Assembly: GCA_913055785.1 (NCBI GenBank) | Contig: CAJXLJ010000009.1 | Location: forward strand, 1-64,000 | Reading direction: 5' to 3' | DNA length: 64,000 nucleotides | DNA from: an uncultured Parvularculaceae bacterium | GTDB lineage: Bacteria; Pseudomonadota; Alphaproteobacteria; Caulobacterales; Parvularculaceae | Shown: positions 1-9,013 of the stretch, piece by piece | How the letters are laid out: every line of letters begins with the position of its first letter | How positions within the stretch are numbered: the stretch's first letter is position 1 | The notes under the pieces: generated by a model | Told to the model about the DNA's origin: nothing | Seen by the model: the letters and a program-made list of their open reading frames with translations, nothing else | Databases searched by the model: none | Program-made: the position numbers and the translations under genes

Positions 1-58
1 CTCGTTCGAGGTGCTGTTCGGCCCCGGCCGGGCCTATGACGGGGTTTCCTGCCGCTAG
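1..58 (+). CDS. C-terminal fragment of an unidentified protein (truncated by window edge)
   Basis: An open frame enters from the left edge (first full codon at base 2) and ends at a TAG at 56-58. Only 18 codons are visible, ending in GVSCR. That is too little to identify the product, and the frame could be fortuitous. Confidence 0.3.
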   Translation, partial: SFEVLFGPGRAYDGVSCR

Positions 59-125
59 GGCGCGGGCGCTGTCGCATTCCCGGAAGATGGGGTAAACCGG
101 GCCCGCGCAACCATGAGCCAACCTT

Positions 126-398
126 ATGAAACTCACGATTAATATCGACTGCACGCCTGAAGAAGCGAGGACCTTTTTCGGGATGCCCAATGTTGAACCG
201 CTCAACAACATGATCGTCGAGGAGATGACGAAGCGCGCCAAGGACAACATGGACACGCTGGCCGATCCCGAACGGCTGATGGCCGCTTGGATGAGCATGA
301 GCGGCAAGGGGATCGAAGGGTTCCAGAACTTTATGGGCGCGGCCATGAGCGGCATGGGCGGCGGCATGGGAAGCGGCGGCGGGGCCAAGAAAAAATAG
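126..398 (+). CDS. DUF6489 family small protein
   Basis: A 90-aa protein starting MKLTINIDCTPEEARTFF, the pattern of the alphaproteobacterial DUF6489 family, whose function is unknown. Residues about 1-65 are ordinary. The last 25 are a Gly/Met-rich low-complexity tail (repeats of GGGMG-like units) ending in KKK. There is no signal peptide or membrane segment, so it is probably cytosolic. It lies 6 nt upstream of mnmE on the same strand and is likely cotranscribed with it. The Gly/Met tail recalls phasin-like or low-complexity adaptor tails, but I infer no function from this. Confidence 0.8.
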   Translation: MKLTINIDCTPEEARTFFGMPNVEPLNNMIVEEMTKRAKDNMDTLADPERLMAAWMSMSGKGIEGFQNFMGAAMSGMGGGMGSGGGAKKK

Positions 399-404
399 GC
401 CGTC

Positions 405-1739
405 ATGACTGACACGATCTTTGCGCGGGCTTCCGGCGCCGGCCGGGCCGGCGTCGCCGTCTACCGGCTGTCGGGTCCGGGCGCGTTCAGCCTTGTCAGC
501 ATATTAGTTGGTAAACGGATTAAATGCCGGACGCCGATACGCGTTCGCCTGCGCGATCCCGGGGACGGCGGCCCGATCGATCACGGGCTGGCCATACTTT
601 TCAAGGCCCCCAAAAGCTATACTGGCGAGGACGTCGCCGAACTTCATCTCCACGGCGCGGTATCGGTGGAGGCCGGGCTTTTCGCGGCGCTCACCGGGCT
701 TGGCGCGCGCCCTGCGGAAGCCGGCGAATTCACGCTGCGGGCGCTGAAGAACGGAAAGCTCGATCTCGCCCAGGCGGAAGCCCTCGCCGATCTTATCGAT
801 TCCGAAACGACCCTTCAGAGAAAGCAGGCTTTGGGGCAACTCGACGGGCGGCTTTCGGCGCTCGCGGAGAGCTGGCGCGCCAAGCTTTTGGCGGTCATGG
901 CGCCGCTCGAGGCCGATATCGATTTCCCCGATGAAGGCGACGTTCCGGCGGCCGTCGCGGCGCGGGCCGGCCCGGTCATCGCCGATCTCAAGAGCGAGTT
1001 AACCCTCTATCTCGAGCAATCAGGGCGTGCACGGACGATCCGCGAAGGCGTCTCGATCGCCGTCGTTGGTCCGCCCAATGCGGGCAAGTCATCCCTCGTC
1101 AACGCGCTCGCCGGATCCGAGGTGGCGATCGTCTCCGACATCGCCGGCACGACCCGCGACATCGTCGAGGCGCGGCTCGATCTCGCCGGCGTCGTCGCGG
1201 TCATCGCCGACACCGCCGGGCTCCATGAGGGAACAGGCGACGTGATCGAGGCCGAGGGCATGCGCCGCGCCCGCGCCCGGGCTGAGGCGGCGGATATCCG
1301 CCTCGGCGTTCTCAATCCTTCGGCGGCTTATGTTTCACGTGAAACACTCGCCCTCCTCCGCCCCGGGGATTTCCTGCTCTGGACCCGCGCGGATCTCGGC
1401 GCGGCCATACCGCAGATCGTATCGCCGAGGGGCGTTGAGGTGTTGAGCGTCTCCTCCGCGACCGGCGAAGGGTTGCCCCTCCTGCTGGACGTGCTCGCGA
1501 AGAAAGTTACCGCCGGGCCGCAAGCCGGCGGGCCCGCCCTCACCCGCGCCCGCCACGTCAAGGCCGTCGAGGACGCCATCGCCGCCCTTGCCCGCGCCGA
1601 GGTCAATCTCGGGGCCGCGCCGGAACTCGCCGCTGAAGACGCCAGGCTTGCGGCGCGGGCCCTCGCCTCGATCACCGGCGCGGTCGGCGTCGAGGATGTG
1701 CTTGGCGAGATCTTCTCGAGCTTTTGCATCGGGAAGTGA
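405..1739 (+). CDS. mnmE: tRNA uridine-5-carboxymethylaminomethyl(34) synthesis GTPase MnmE (TrmE)
   Basis: MnmE with MnmG installs the (carboxymethyl)aminomethyl group on wobble U34 of several tRNAs, using GTP and methylene-tetrahydrofolate. The 444 aa match the family length. The N-terminal tetrahydrofolate-binding domain is followed by a G domain with the P-loop GPPNAGKSS at about 222-230, switch motif GTTRDI and DTAG at about 269-272. The protein ends in the diagnostic CIGK, whose Cys (441) is the conserved catalytic-region residue. A parS site lies inside the gene (1331-1346) and is read as V-S-R-E-T. mnmG follows about 0.5 kb downstream and completes the enzyme. Confidence 0.97.
   Translation: MTDTIFARASGAGRAGVAVYRLSGPGAFSLVSILVGKRIKCRTPIRVRLRDPGDGGPIDHGLAILFKAPKSYTGEDVAELHLHGAVSVEAGLFAALTGLGARPAEAGEFTLRALKNGKLDLAQAEALADLIDSETTLQRKQALGQLDGRLSALAESWRAKLLAVMAPLEADIDFPDEGDVPAAVAARAGPVIADLKSELTLYLEQSGRARTIREGVSIAVVGPPNAGKSSLVNALAGSEVAIVSDIAGTTRDIVEARLDLAGVVAVIADTAGLHEGTGDVIEAEGMRRARARAEAADIRLGVLNPSAAYVSRETLALLRPGDFLLWTRADLGAAIPQIVSPRGVEVLSVSSATGEGLPLLLDVLAKKVTAGPQAGGPALTRARHVKAVEDAIAALARAEVNLGAAPELAAEDARLAARALASITGAVGVEDVLGEIFSSFCIGK
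1331..1346. promoter_or_regulatory. parS centromere site 1 (inside mnmE)
   Basis: TGTTTCACGTGAAACA is a perfect 16-bp palindrome and an exact match to the chromosomal parS consensus bound by ParB. It is the first of five in 2.9 kb, and parA and parB lie just downstream. Here it is read in frame as part of the mnmE coding sequence. Confidence 0.93.
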
Positions 1740-1785
1740 TCCCCCGAAAACTTTTCTGTAAGCGCCCGGTGATAGGCAGGGGCGC

Positions 1786-2016
1786 ATGTGCGTCGGCGTC
1801 GGCAGTCAGTTTTTCTGGATAGGGGCGGCCCTCTTTGCGGGGCTGGCGCTGTTGAACTTCTATACCGCAAAACAGTTTCTTCGTGCGCTGCGTCACGCCG
1901 ATACGGCGGAAGCCTGGGCTGCGGCGCTGATGGATCATCTTCCGGTTCTGGTTATCAACGGGATCTGGCTGTTGGTGGTGTTACTCGCCGCCCGCGCTTG
2001 CGGGATCGGCTTCTGA
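1786..2016 (+). CDS. Small two-helix membrane protein, unknown
   Basis: A 76-aa ORF between mnmE and mnmG with a plausible purine-rich ribosome site (AGGCAGGGG, spacing about 4). Two hydrophobic stretches (about residues 9-27 and 52-71) flank a charged amphipathic middle, suggesting a two-pass inner-membrane protein. I do not recognise the family. Same-strand placement between two translation-modification genes suggests cotranscription only. It could be a chance ORF, but the two-helix pattern and the ribosome site favour a real gene. Confidence 0.55.
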   Translation: MCVGVGSQFFWIGAALFAGLALLNFYTAKQFLRALRHADTAEAWAAALMDHLPVLVINGIWLLVVLLAARACGIGF

Positions 2017-2052
2017 ACAGACGCCGAAAAAGGGCGACCGGGCGCGCCCGAT

Positions 2053-2068
2053 TGTTCCACGTGAAACA
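2053..2068. promoter_or_regulatory. parS centromere site 2 (intergenic, before mnmG)
   Basis: TGTTCCACGTGAAACA, the alternative parS form (one C in the left arm) that is the canonical B. subtilis sequence. It is the only one of the five in non-coding DNA. Confidence 0.93.
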
Positions 2069-2090
2069 TTTTTTCGAAAACGAACCCCCG

Positions 2091-2155
2091 TTCATCCCCA
2101 CGGAGCCGGGGATCCATTTAGCGCTTGAGGCTGGCTTCCGCCTTTCGCGGGAATA
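2091..2155. repeat. Dispersed palindromic repeat (REP-like)
   Basis: ATCCCC (2094-2099) pairs with GGGGAT (2108-2113), followed by an imperfect arm around TTCCGCC...GCGGGAA. The reverse strand reads as MDPRLRGDE, a string typical of dispersed palindromic repeats in alphaproteobacterial genomes. A related element occurs at 62660-62742. Confidence 0.6.
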
Positions 2156-2226
2156 AGCGGCTTAAGCTTATTTATGGATGCAAAATCCTCAACGGCGGCC
2201 TATATCCCGGCCTTCAGAGGAACGAG

Positions 2227-4146
2227 ATGAAAGACTACGACGTCATCGTGATCGGGGGCGGACACGCCGGCTGCGAAGCCGCGGCCGCCGCCGCGCGCGC
2301 CGGCGCGAGAACGCTGCTCGCCACTCACCGTAAGGATACGATCGGCGAGATGTCGTGCAATCCGGCGATTGGCGGCCTCGGCAAGGGTCACCTGGTGCGC
2401 GAGGTCGATGCGCTTGACGGGCTCATGGGCCGGGTGATCGACCGGTCAGGCATCCAGTTCCGTATGCTCAACCGCTCCAAGGGGCCGGCGGTGCGCGGAC
2501 CCCGCGCCCAGGCCGACCGCCGGCTTTACCGTGAAACCATGCAAGGTTTGCTCGCGGGCTATCCGGGGCTCGACATTCTCGAAGCGCCCGTCGAGGACCT
2601 GATTGTTTCACGTGAAACCGTCGCGGGCGTTGTCACAGCGGACGGCGAGGAGATCCGCGCCCGCGCGGTGGTGCTGACCACCGGCACGTTCCTCAAGGGC
2701 ATGATCCATATCGGCGAGAAGCGCTTTCCGGCGGGCCGCGCGAATTCCCGCGCAGCGGACAAGACATGGGGCGGCATAGAAGCCCCCTCGGTCGGACTGT
2801 CCGACAGGCTCTACGGACTCGGTCTCAAAATGGGCCGCCTCAAGACCGGCACCCCCGCCCGGCTCGACGGGCGGACGATCGACTGGGACCGGCTCGAAAT
2901 GCAGCCGGCCGATGAGACCCCTGTTCCTTTCTCTTTCCTGACCGCGCGCATCGAGGTTCCGCAGATCGCCTGCGGGATCACTTGTACGACGCCGGAAACC
3001 CACCGGATCATCGAGGAGAATATCGGGAAATCGGCGGTCTATGGCGGCGCCATCGCCGGACGGGGGCCGCGCTACTGCCCGTCGATCGAGGACAAGGTGG
3101 TGCGGTTCGCGGAGCGGGAAAGCCACCAGATCTTCCTCGAACCCGAAGGTTTACCCGACCGCGCCGGCGGTCAGGACGGATTCCACACGGTCTATCCGAA
3201 CGGGATTTCGACCTCCCTTCCCGAAGAGGTGCAGGCGGCGTTTTTAAAAACCATCCCCGGTCTCGAGCGGGCGGCGGTCATCCGCTACGGCTACGCCATC
3301 GAATACGACTATGTGGACCCGCGGGCTCTGACCGCGACGCTCGAGGTGAAGGCCCTGCCCGGCCTGTTCCTCGCGGGGCAGATCAACGGCACGACCGGCT
3401 ATGAAGAGGCCGCCGCGCAAGGATTGATGGCCGGGGTCAACGCCGCCCGCGCCGCCTGCGACGGCGATGCGTTCATCCTTGACCGGGCGCAGGCTTATAT
3501 CGGCGTCCTGATCGACGACCTCACGACCCACGGCGTCACCGAACCCTATCGCATGTTCACGAGCCGGGCTGAGTACCGGCTGACCCTGCGCGCCGACAAT
3601 GCGGATCAGCGCCTGACCCCGCTCGGCATTGCGGCGGGGATTGTCGGGGCGGAACGGGCTGAAATGTTTCACGTGAAACAATCGGCCCTCGAAAAGGCCC
3701 GGTCCTGGGCGGAAACCACAACCCTCAGTCCTACCGAAGCGGCCCGGCGCGGCCTCAAGATCAATCAGGATGGCCGCCGCCGTTCGGTGATCGACCTGCT
3801 CGCCCTTCCCGATGTGGGGCTTGAAGACCTCGCGGCGATCTGGCCCGTGCTCGACGACATGCCGGCCGCCGTCGCCGAGCAGCTTGCCTTCGATGCGCTC
3901 TATTCGGGCTACCTGCACCGGCAGCAGGCGGACATCGTCGCCTTTAAAAAGGACGAGTCCCTGAGACTGCCCCCTGATCTAGACTATGGGGCGATCAAGG
4001 GGCTTTCCAATGAGGTTCGCAGCAAGCTGATCGCCGCGAGGCCCGCAACGCTCGGTCAGGCCGGGCGCATCGAAGGGGTGACGCCGGCCGCCCTCGCCCT
4101 CCTTCTCGCCTGGGTCAAAAAGCGCGCAGCGAAGGCGGCGGGATGA
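2227..4146 (+). CDS. mnmG: tRNA uridine-5-carboxymethylaminomethyl(34) synthesis enzyme MnmG (GidA)
   Basis: FAD-dependent partner of MnmE in wobble-uridine modification. I chose the ATG at 2227 because it gives [17 protein letters not shown], with the Rossmann FAD motif GGGHAG at residues 10-15, as in all MnmG. An upstream in-frame start at 2125 would add 34 residues of repeat-derived sequence. The product is 639 aa, normal for the family, and contains GCEAA, the CNPAIGG motif (Cys in the catalytic region) and [16 protein letters not shown]. Two parS sites are embedded in the gene (2604-2619 and 3665-3680). The stop codon overlaps the rsmG start (ATGA). Confidence 0.97.
   Translation: MKDYDVIVIGGGHAGCEAAAAAARAGARTLLATHRKDTIGEMSCNPAIGGLGKGHLVREVDALDGLMGRVIDRSGIQFRMLNRSKGPAVRGPRAQADRRLYRETMQGLLAGYPGLDILEAPVEDLIVSRETVAGVVTADGEEIRARAVVLTTGTFLKGMIHIGEKRFPAGRANSRAADKTWGGIEAPSVGLSDRLYGLGLKMGRLKTGTPARLDGRTIDWDRLEMQPADETPVPFSFLTARIEVPQIACGITCTTPETHRIIEENIGKSAVYGGAIAGRGPRYCPSIEDKVVRFAERESHQIFLEPEGLPDRAGGQDGFHTVYPNGISTSLPEEVQAAFLKTIPGLERAAVIRYGYAIEYDYVDPRALTATLEVKALPGLFLAGQINGTTGYEEAAAQGLMAGVNAARAACDGDAFILDRAQAYIGVLIDDLTTHGVTEPYRMFTSRAEYRLTLRADNADQRLTPLGIAAGIVGAERAEMFHVKQSALEKARSWAETTTLSPTEAARRGLKINQDGRRRSVIDLLALPDVGLEDLAAIWPVLDDMPAAVAEQLAFDALYSGYLHRQQADIVAFKKDESLRLPPDLDYGAIKGLSNEVRSKLIAARPATLGQAGRIEGVTPAALALLLAWVKKRAAKAAG
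2604..2619. promoter_or_regulatory. parS site 3 (inside mnmG, one mismatch)
   Basis: TGTTTCACGTGAAACC has the perfect core with the last base changed from A to C. It is read in frame as V-S-R-E-T in mnmG. It is probably bound by ParB, perhaps more weakly. Confidence 0.85.
3665..3680. promoter_or_regulatory. parS site 4 (inside mnmG)
   Basis: TGTTTCACGTGAAACA, an exact match. Here the site falls in a different reading phase and encodes M-F-H-V-K-Q, so the DNA sequence rather than the peptide is what is kept. Confidence 0.93.
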
Positions 4147-4772
4147 CGCCGGAAGAGTTCGCCGCCGCTGCGGATGTTTCACGTGAAACATTGGACCGGC
4201 TGAAGGCCATGGACGCCGTCCTCCTGGACTGGTCGTCGCGCCATAATCTTGTGGCCCGTTCCACCATCGAAACGCGTTGGGCCCGTCATTATCTCGACTC
4301 CGCGCAACTCGTCCCGCTGCTGCCGGAAAACACCAAAACTCTCGCCGATATGGGCGCCGGCGCCGGGTTTCCGGGCCTCGTTCTGGCGGCGATGCTGGCG
4401 GATCGGGGCGTCGCGGTGACGCTCATCGAATCGACCGGCAAGAAGGCGGCGTTTCTCCGCGCGGCGGGCGAAGCGATGGGGCTCGCTGACCTGAAAGTCA
4501 TACCGGCGCGCATCGAAGCGGTGAAACTGGCGCCGAAACCCGATATCGTGACCGCAAGAGCCCTCGCCCGGCTTGATAAATTGCTCGCCTATGGCGCTGG
4601 AATAGCGGACAAAAACACCCGGTATTTCTTTCTTAAAGGACAAGATGTTGAGGATGAATTGACCGAAGCCGCTAAATCTTGGCATATGAGGGTGATAAAG
4701 CATTCAAGCCGCACCAGCCCTCAGGGCGCCATACTGGAAATCGCCGAGCTCGCCCGTGTCCGCAACGCATAG
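4143..4772 (+). CDS. rsmG: 16S rRNA (guanine(527)-N(7))-methyltransferase RsmG (GidB)
   Basis: SAM-dependent methyltransferase that modifies G527 of 16S rRNA. The 209 aa are typical for the family. The SAM-binding glycine motif [10 protein letters not shown] is at about 69-78, preceded by the family RHYLDS segment. The start overlaps the mnmG stop (ATGA) and the 3' end overlaps the parA start by 17 nt, so the mnmG-rsmG-parA-parB genes appear translationally coupled. A parS site lies at codons 11-16. Confidence 0.96.
   Translation: MTPEEFAAAADVSRETLDRLKAMDAVLLDWSSRHNLVARSTIETRWARHYLDSAQLVPLLPENTKTLADMGAGAGFPGLVLAAMLADRGVAVTLIESTGKKAAFLRAAGEAMGLADLKVIPARIEAVKLAPKPDIVTARALARLDKLLAYGAGIADKNTRYFFLKGQDVEDELTEAAKSWHMRVIKHSSRTSPQGAILEIAELARVRNA
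4175..4190. promoter_or_regulatory. parS site 5 (inside rsmG)
   Basis: TGTTTCACGTGAAACA, an exact match, again read as V-S-R-E-T. It is the site closest to parA (about 570 bp upstream). Confidence 0.93.
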
Positions 4773-5577
4773 TCCGCACAAGCCGCGGGTTCTCGCCATC
4801 GCCAACCAGAAAGGCGGCGTCGGCAAAACCACGACCGCGATCAACCTCGCGACAGCGCTCGCCGCGGTTGGCGAAAAAGTTCTGCTCATCGATCTCGACC
4901 CGCAGGGCAACGCCTCGACCGGCCTTGGGGTTTCGGCGGCGGATCGGGGCGTCACCACCTATGATGTTCTGTGCGGGGAATACCGTCTCGAAGCGGCGGT
5001 GACGGAAACCGATATTCCGGGCCTGCTGCTGGCGTCCGCAGGCGTCGACCTCGCCGGCGCGGAGCTCGAGCTGATCGACGCCGAGCGCCGCCATTACCGG
5101 CTCGCTGACGCTATTGAGGAATTCGGCGAGGCCGCTGCCGGCGTTGAGACAAGCTATATCCTGATCGACTGTCCGCCCTCTTTGAGCCTTCTGACGGTCA
5201 ACGCGCTCGCCGCCGCGGATGCGGTGATCGTTCCGTTGCAATGTGAGTTTTTCGCCCTCGAAGGTCTCAGCCAGATCATGCGCACCATCGAGACGGTGCG
5301 TGCACGGATTAATCCGCAAATCGAGCTCCAGGGCGTTGTGCTCACGATGCATGACCGGCGCAACAATCTGACGGCGCAGGTTGAAGAAGACGTGCGCGCG
5401 CATTTGAAAGACAAGGTCTACCGCACCGTCATTCCGCGCAATGTGCGGATTTCCGAAGCGCCCAGCCACGGCAAGCCGGCGCTTTTATACGATCTCAAAT
5501 GCCCCGGGAGTCAGGCCTATATCCAGCTTGCTTCCGAGGTCATCCAGCGCGAGCGCGCGCGGCCGGAAGCGGCCTGA
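4756..5577 (+). CDS. parA: Chromosome-partitioning ATPase ParA (Soj)
   Basis: ParA is the DNA-bound ATPase that drives ParB-parS complexes apart after replication of the origin region. The deviant Walker A motif KGGVGKTT is at residues 19-26 and the Walker A' aspartate follows in LLIDLDPQGN. DCPPSLSLL is the Walker B region. I use the GTG at 4756, which gives 273 aa with a short N-terminal tail and overlaps rsmG. No downstream ATG would preserve the P-loop. It is followed 14 nt later by parB. Confidence 0.96.
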   Translation: MSATHSPHKPRVLAIANQKGGVGKTTTAINLATALAAVGEKVLLIDLDPQGNASTGLGVSAADRGVTTYDVLCGEYRLEAAVTETDIPGLLLASAGVDLAGAELELIDAERRHYRLADAIEEFGEAAAGVETSYILIDCPPSLSLLTVNALAAADAVIVPLQCEFFALEGLSQIMRTIETVRARINPQIELQGVVLTMHDRRNNLTAQVEEDVRAHLKDKVYRTVIPRNVRISEAPSHGKPALLYDLKCPGSQAYIQLASEVIQRERARPEAA

Positions 5578-5591
5578 GGAAGGACAAGATC

Positions 5592-6536
5592 ATGGCCGTT
5601 GCAGCTAAAAAAAAGAGCCAGAGCAAAGGGTTAGGGAGAGGGCTCGACGCCCTTCTCGGCGATGGCCCGGCGCCGGCCAAGACCGCGGCGGCGCCAAAGG
5701 GCAAGGCGGAGGAGCCTGGTCCCCGCCGCGAATTGCCGATCGAGTATTTAAAGCGGAATCCCGGCCAGCCGCGGCGCCTGTTCGATGAAGCGGCGATCGA
5801 CGATCTCGCCGCCTCAATCGCCGCGCGCGGCCTTCTGCAGCCGATCCTCGTACGGCCCAAAGGCGACAAGGAATACGAAATTGTCGCCGGCGAGCGGCGA
5901 TGGCGCGCGGCGCAGAAAGCAAAGCTCCACAATGTGCCGGTCGTCATCCGTGAACTGACGGATGAGGAAACCGCCGAGATTGCGCTGATTGAAAACCTGC
6001 AGCGGGTCGACCTCAATCCGATTGAGGAGGCTGCCGCCTATCAGGCGCTCGCCGATATGTACAAGCGCACCCAGGAGGAGATCGCCAAGGCGGTCGGCAA
6101 GTCACGCAGCCATGTGGCGAATGTGATGCGCCTGTTGAAACTGCCGGAGACGGTGCAAGCGGCGCTCAGCGCCGGCGATCTCGCCATGGGTCACGCAAGG
6201 GCGATGCTTGGCTGTTCGGACCCCGAATGGGCCTGCGGCGTGGTGCTCAAAAAAGGCTATTCGGTGCGCCAGACCGAAAACCTGATCCGTGACTATGAGG
6301 AAAACAAGATTGACGGTGCCCCCGGCAAGAAGTCGAAAAAGGCAAAGAAATCAAAAGCTTCTGAAGGGCGTAAGGATGCGGATACGCGCGCGCTCGAGCG
6401 CGATCTTTCCGCTGTCCTGGGGCTTGAGGTCGCCATCGACCATTCGAAAAAAGGCTCGGGCGAGATCACCATTGGCTACCTCACCCTCGATCAGCTCGAT
6501 GACATCTGCCGTCGCCTGATGGGCGCAGGCGTCTAG
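5592..6536 (+). CDS. parB: Chromosome-partitioning protein ParB (CTPase, parS-binding)
   Basis: ParB nucleates on parS and spreads as a CTP-dependent clamp. The start ATG at 5592 has a GAGGAAGGA ribosome site, and the N-terminus KGLGRGLDALLGD is the ParA-interacting motif. The CTP-binding motif GERRWRA is at 100-106, ENLQR at 134-138, and the helix-turn-helix that reads parS at about 159-184 (RTQEEIAKAVGKSRSHV). The C-terminal dimerisation domain follows a Lys-rich linker. The 314 aa are typical. All five parS sites lie 1.4-4.3 kb upstream. Confidence 0.97.
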   Translation: MAVAAKKKSQSKGLGRGLDALLGDGPAPAKTAAAPKGKAEEPGPRRELPIEYLKRNPGQPRRLFDEAAIDDLAASIAARGLLQPILVRPKGDKEYEIVAGERRWRAAQKAKLHNVPVVIRELTDEETAEIALIENLQRVDLNPIEEAAAYQALADMYKRTQEEIAKAVGKSRSHVANVMRLLKLPETVQAALSAGDLAMGHARAMLGCSDPEWACGVVLKKGYSVRQTENLIRDYEENKIDGAPGKKSKKAKKSKASEGRKDADTRALERDLSAVLGLEVAIDHSKKGSGEITIGYLTLDQLDDICRRLMGAGV

Positions 6537-6570
6537 CCGGCGGCTGCGAAATTAATCCGTAGAAAGAAGA

Positions 6571-7626
6571 TTATCGTCCCGCCATCATGGCGAGGCGCAA
6601 GGCTGCGCGTTCGACCAGTTCGCGCTGCGGCGCGCCGGTGGTCTTGGCGTCGAGCTCGGCGTCGACGAGCATCCGCAAGGCGCGGTCGAGCGCCGGGCCG
6701 CGCCAGCGGCGAAGCTGGTTTTCGAAAGACCGTTGCTCCGCGAAAAACACCGGCGGGCGCAGTTTCTTCATGGCCGCTGCGGGGCTGTCGCCGGCGTCCA
6801 TAAAGTCATTCGCGGCCTTCAGCCGGGCGAAATGCCGTTGCAGGGCGCGCAGCAGCGCCACCGGGTTGGCCCCGCCGGCCGCAGCCTTGTGCAGCGCGGC
6901 GGAAAGCTTTGCCGGCGCCCCGTTCGCCGCAGCGGCGGCGGTTTCGTCAATCGCGCCGCCGATCCCGTCAACCAGCGTCGCCCTGACGTCGTCGATGGTG
7001 ATTGTTCCCGGCCCGCCGCGCAGCGCCGCCGGGCCCTTGTAGAGGATCAGCTTGTCGATTTCGGCCCGTGAAATGCCGTGATCGTCCCCGAGCAGCGAGA
7101 CGGCGAGATCAAGCGCGTCGTCGTCAAAGCGCAGCTCTTCGGACCGCGCGGCCTCGCGGGCGAGATCCCGGACATCGGCGGGCGCGTCCGCATAGCAGGG
7201 CAGCGCCGCCCCGGCCTTCGCCTTCTCGAACGCCTTGCGAAGGCCTGATCGCGGCGAGAGTTCGCCCGCTTCAACCAGCACCAGCGCATTCGACTTGACG
7301 GTTCCGGCGTCAAGGCTTTCGAGAAAGTCGCCCGCCGCTTTCGCCGAGGCCTCGCCACTTGTCCGTAGGCGGACGACGCGCTCCCCGCCGGCGAAGGAAA
7401 GCGCGGCGGCCTCGTCGCCGAGGCGACCCGGCTCGGCCTTGATGTCGGCGTCGGAAAGCTCGATGAAGTTGAACGGGTCTTTGAGGTCCTCGACGACCGA
7501 GCGCGCCAGAATTTCCGTTCGTTCCCGGACAAGGCCGCCGTCTGGCCCGTAGATAAGGACGGCTGAAACCGACTTGTCGCGCCTTGAAAGAAAGGCCTTG
7601 ATGGCCTTGCCCTTGAGCGCGACCAT
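6571..7626 (-). CDS. holA: DNA polymerase III subunit delta (HolA)
   Basis: Delta is the clamp-loader subunit that opens the sliding clamp. The 351 aa begin with the family-typical segment in which a basic N-terminus (ALKGKAIKAFL) precedes LIYGPDGGLVRER. The length and Ala/Arg-rich helical C-terminus fit. The start ATG shares one base with the lptE stop (TAATG), so the two are coupled. It is the last gene of the minus-strand leuS-unknown-lptE-holA run and converges with parB. Confidence 0.93.
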   Translation of the reverse strand: MVALKGKAIKAFLSRRDKSVSAVLIYGPDGGLVRERTEILARSVVEDLKDPFNFIELSDADIKAEPGRLGDEAAALSFAGGERVVRLRTSGEASAKAAGDFLESLDAGTVKSNALVLVEAGELSPRSGLRKAFEKAKAGAALPCYADAPADVRDLAREAARSEELRFDDDALDLAVSLLGDDHGISRAEIDKLILYKGPAALRGGPGTITIDDVRATLVDGIGGAIDETAAAAANGAPAKLSAALHKAAAGGANPVALLRALQRHFARLKAANDFMDAGDSPAAAMKKLRPPVFFAEQRSFENQLRRWRGPALDRALRMLVDAELDAKTTGAPQRELVERAALRLAMMAGR

Positions 7627-8249
7627 TATTCGGCGTTCCGCCAGACGTCTTCGATCAGCTCCACATCCTCGTCAGGCTCGTTGAGCTTGTCGTAATCGCC
7701 TTCAAAACCGGCGCCGTCTTCGTTTTCCGGCGGATTCGATTCAGGCGTCAGGGACCCGTCCGAAAAACGGATCAGCAGTTCGCGCTCGATGTCCTCGGCG
7801 AGGATGCGCGCGGCCTTTTCCTGCGCCGTGCGTTCGGCGAACAGGGTCGAATATTGCGACGGCACGATATTGTAGGAGGCGACGGCGCGGGCGCTCCCTT
7901 TGACCGCCTTGCCGGTTTCAAGATCGACCAGCGTGTATTTGCCGTTAAGGCGATAATTGTAGCGGGTCACTGTCGCGTCGATCTGAACGGCGAGGCGTTG
8001 GGCGCTTTCCGTGGCCTCGACGGTGAGCTCGTATTTCGGGCTCTCGCCGTCCTGCAGGTAGATACGGTCGTGAAGCGCGTCGGCGATCAGCGTCTGAACC
8101 GACTCCGGGGCCCGGACATCGCCGATGGCGACGAGCTGGTTCAGCGGCGCGGCCCCATTTTCCGGCGTTGCGTAAATCGCCTTGAAGCCGCAGCCGTTCA
8201 AGAAAAGCGCCATCATCGCGCCGGCAATATATGAGATTGGCTGCTTCAT
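7626..8249 (-). CDS. lptE: LPS-assembly lipoprotein LptE
   Basis: LptE is the outer-membrane lipoprotein plug of the LptD translocon that places LPS on the cell surface. The N-terminus is a lipoprotein signal ending in lipobox LNGC, followed by GFKAIYATPE, which matches the usual GFRPLY-type opening. At 207 aa the protein has an acidic C-terminal tail rich in Glu/Asp. The neighbours leuS and holA are the classical lptE context in proteobacteria. Confidence 0.9.
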   Translation of the reverse strand: MKQPISYIAGAMMALFLNGCGFKAIYATPENGAAPLNQLVAIGDVRAPESVQTLIADALHDRIYLQDGESPKYELTVEATESAQRLAVQIDATVTRYNYRLNGKYTLVDLETGKAVKGSARAVASYNIVPSQYSTLFAERTAQEKAARILAEDIERELLIRFSDGSLTPESNPPENEDGAGFEGDYDKLNEPDEDVELIEDVWRNAE

Positions 8250-9002
8250 TTACGCCGCTCCAATTTCTCTTGCGAATGCGGCGCGCGTTCTTGCGCCGGA
8301 GGGGCCCTGATGCGCCTCAACTGATTTGAGAAATTCGATCATCAACCCGCAATACCGTTTGTCATCGACGAGTCCGTTGCCGACGACGCCAAGCTCTTCA
8401 TCAGTGACGCCCTTCTGCCGCATAATCGAGATTACGCCGGCCCAGTCCGTATCTGACGCAACGCCATGGTCGACTGGCGTTGTCCTGCCTGCATGGATGG
8501 TCAAAAACGTCTCGGCGGACAACTCATCAAGTATCGCAAAATATTTTTTTATGGAACGGAGCGGTATGGCGTTGGCGCCGATTTGAGCAGCGCCGCTACA
8601 AACCTTGTCGCCGTCGCCTTCCCGAACGGCGACAAGCAGCTGGACATTTCCCGATACCAGTTTGCGTAACTGCTGATCGGGGGCCATGTCGATTTCTCCG
8701 GCGTATTTACGTCGAATCTCAGCCGTGACCTCCGAGCCGCGCTGGCGAACGACGTCTGGTCCGCCGCCGTCCTTGACCGCGGCCAGCGTCCCAGAAATCA
8801 CTGCCTCATAGTCTTCCGCGAAATGCTCCTGCAAGACGGCCATGGTTTTGGGCAGGCCTTCCGACAAATCTTTAGTCAGTTGCTCTTCTGAATAAAGCGC
8901 CCGCTGGCCCTCAAAAATCGCGAATTTCGTAAACGCGCCGACAAAATGAGCGGCAAGCAAGCCGACGAGAAGCGGGACGGCGATAATAATCAGCTTTTTC
9001 AA
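8250..9002 (-). CDS. Exported or membrane-anchored protein of unknown function
   Basis: A 250-aa protein wedged between leuS (11 nt) and lptE (0 nt), a position that is normally a direct leuS-lptE junction. The only sensible start is a TTG at 9002, supported by an upstream AGCGGGG and by the KKLIIIAVPLLVGLLAAHF signal/anchor that follows. The rest is soluble and mixed alpha-helical, with a Cys pair candidate (CSGAA and YCGLM). I recognise no family. Base composition is visibly more AT-rich than in leuS, suggesting a later insertion into the operon. Confidence 0.75.
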   Translation of the reverse strand: MKKLIIIAVPLLVGLLAAHFVGAFTKFAIFEGQRALYSEEQLTKDLSEGLPKTMAVLQEHFAEDYEAVISGTLAAVKDGGGPDVVRQRGSEVTAEIRRKYAGEIDMAPDQQLRKLVSGNVQLLVAVREGDGDKVCSGAAQIGANAIPLRSIKKYFAILDELSAETFLTIHAGRTTPVDHGVASDTDWAGVISIMRQKGVTDEELGVVGNGLVDDKRYCGLMIEFLKSVEAHQGPSGARTRAAFAREIGAA

Positions 9003-9013
9003 AACAGACCCCG

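Noticed and set aside
2017-2226. Replication origin next to the parS cluster
   Set aside because: I looked for DnaA-box clusters and an AT-rich unwinding element and found none convincing. The origin is probably near but outside the window.
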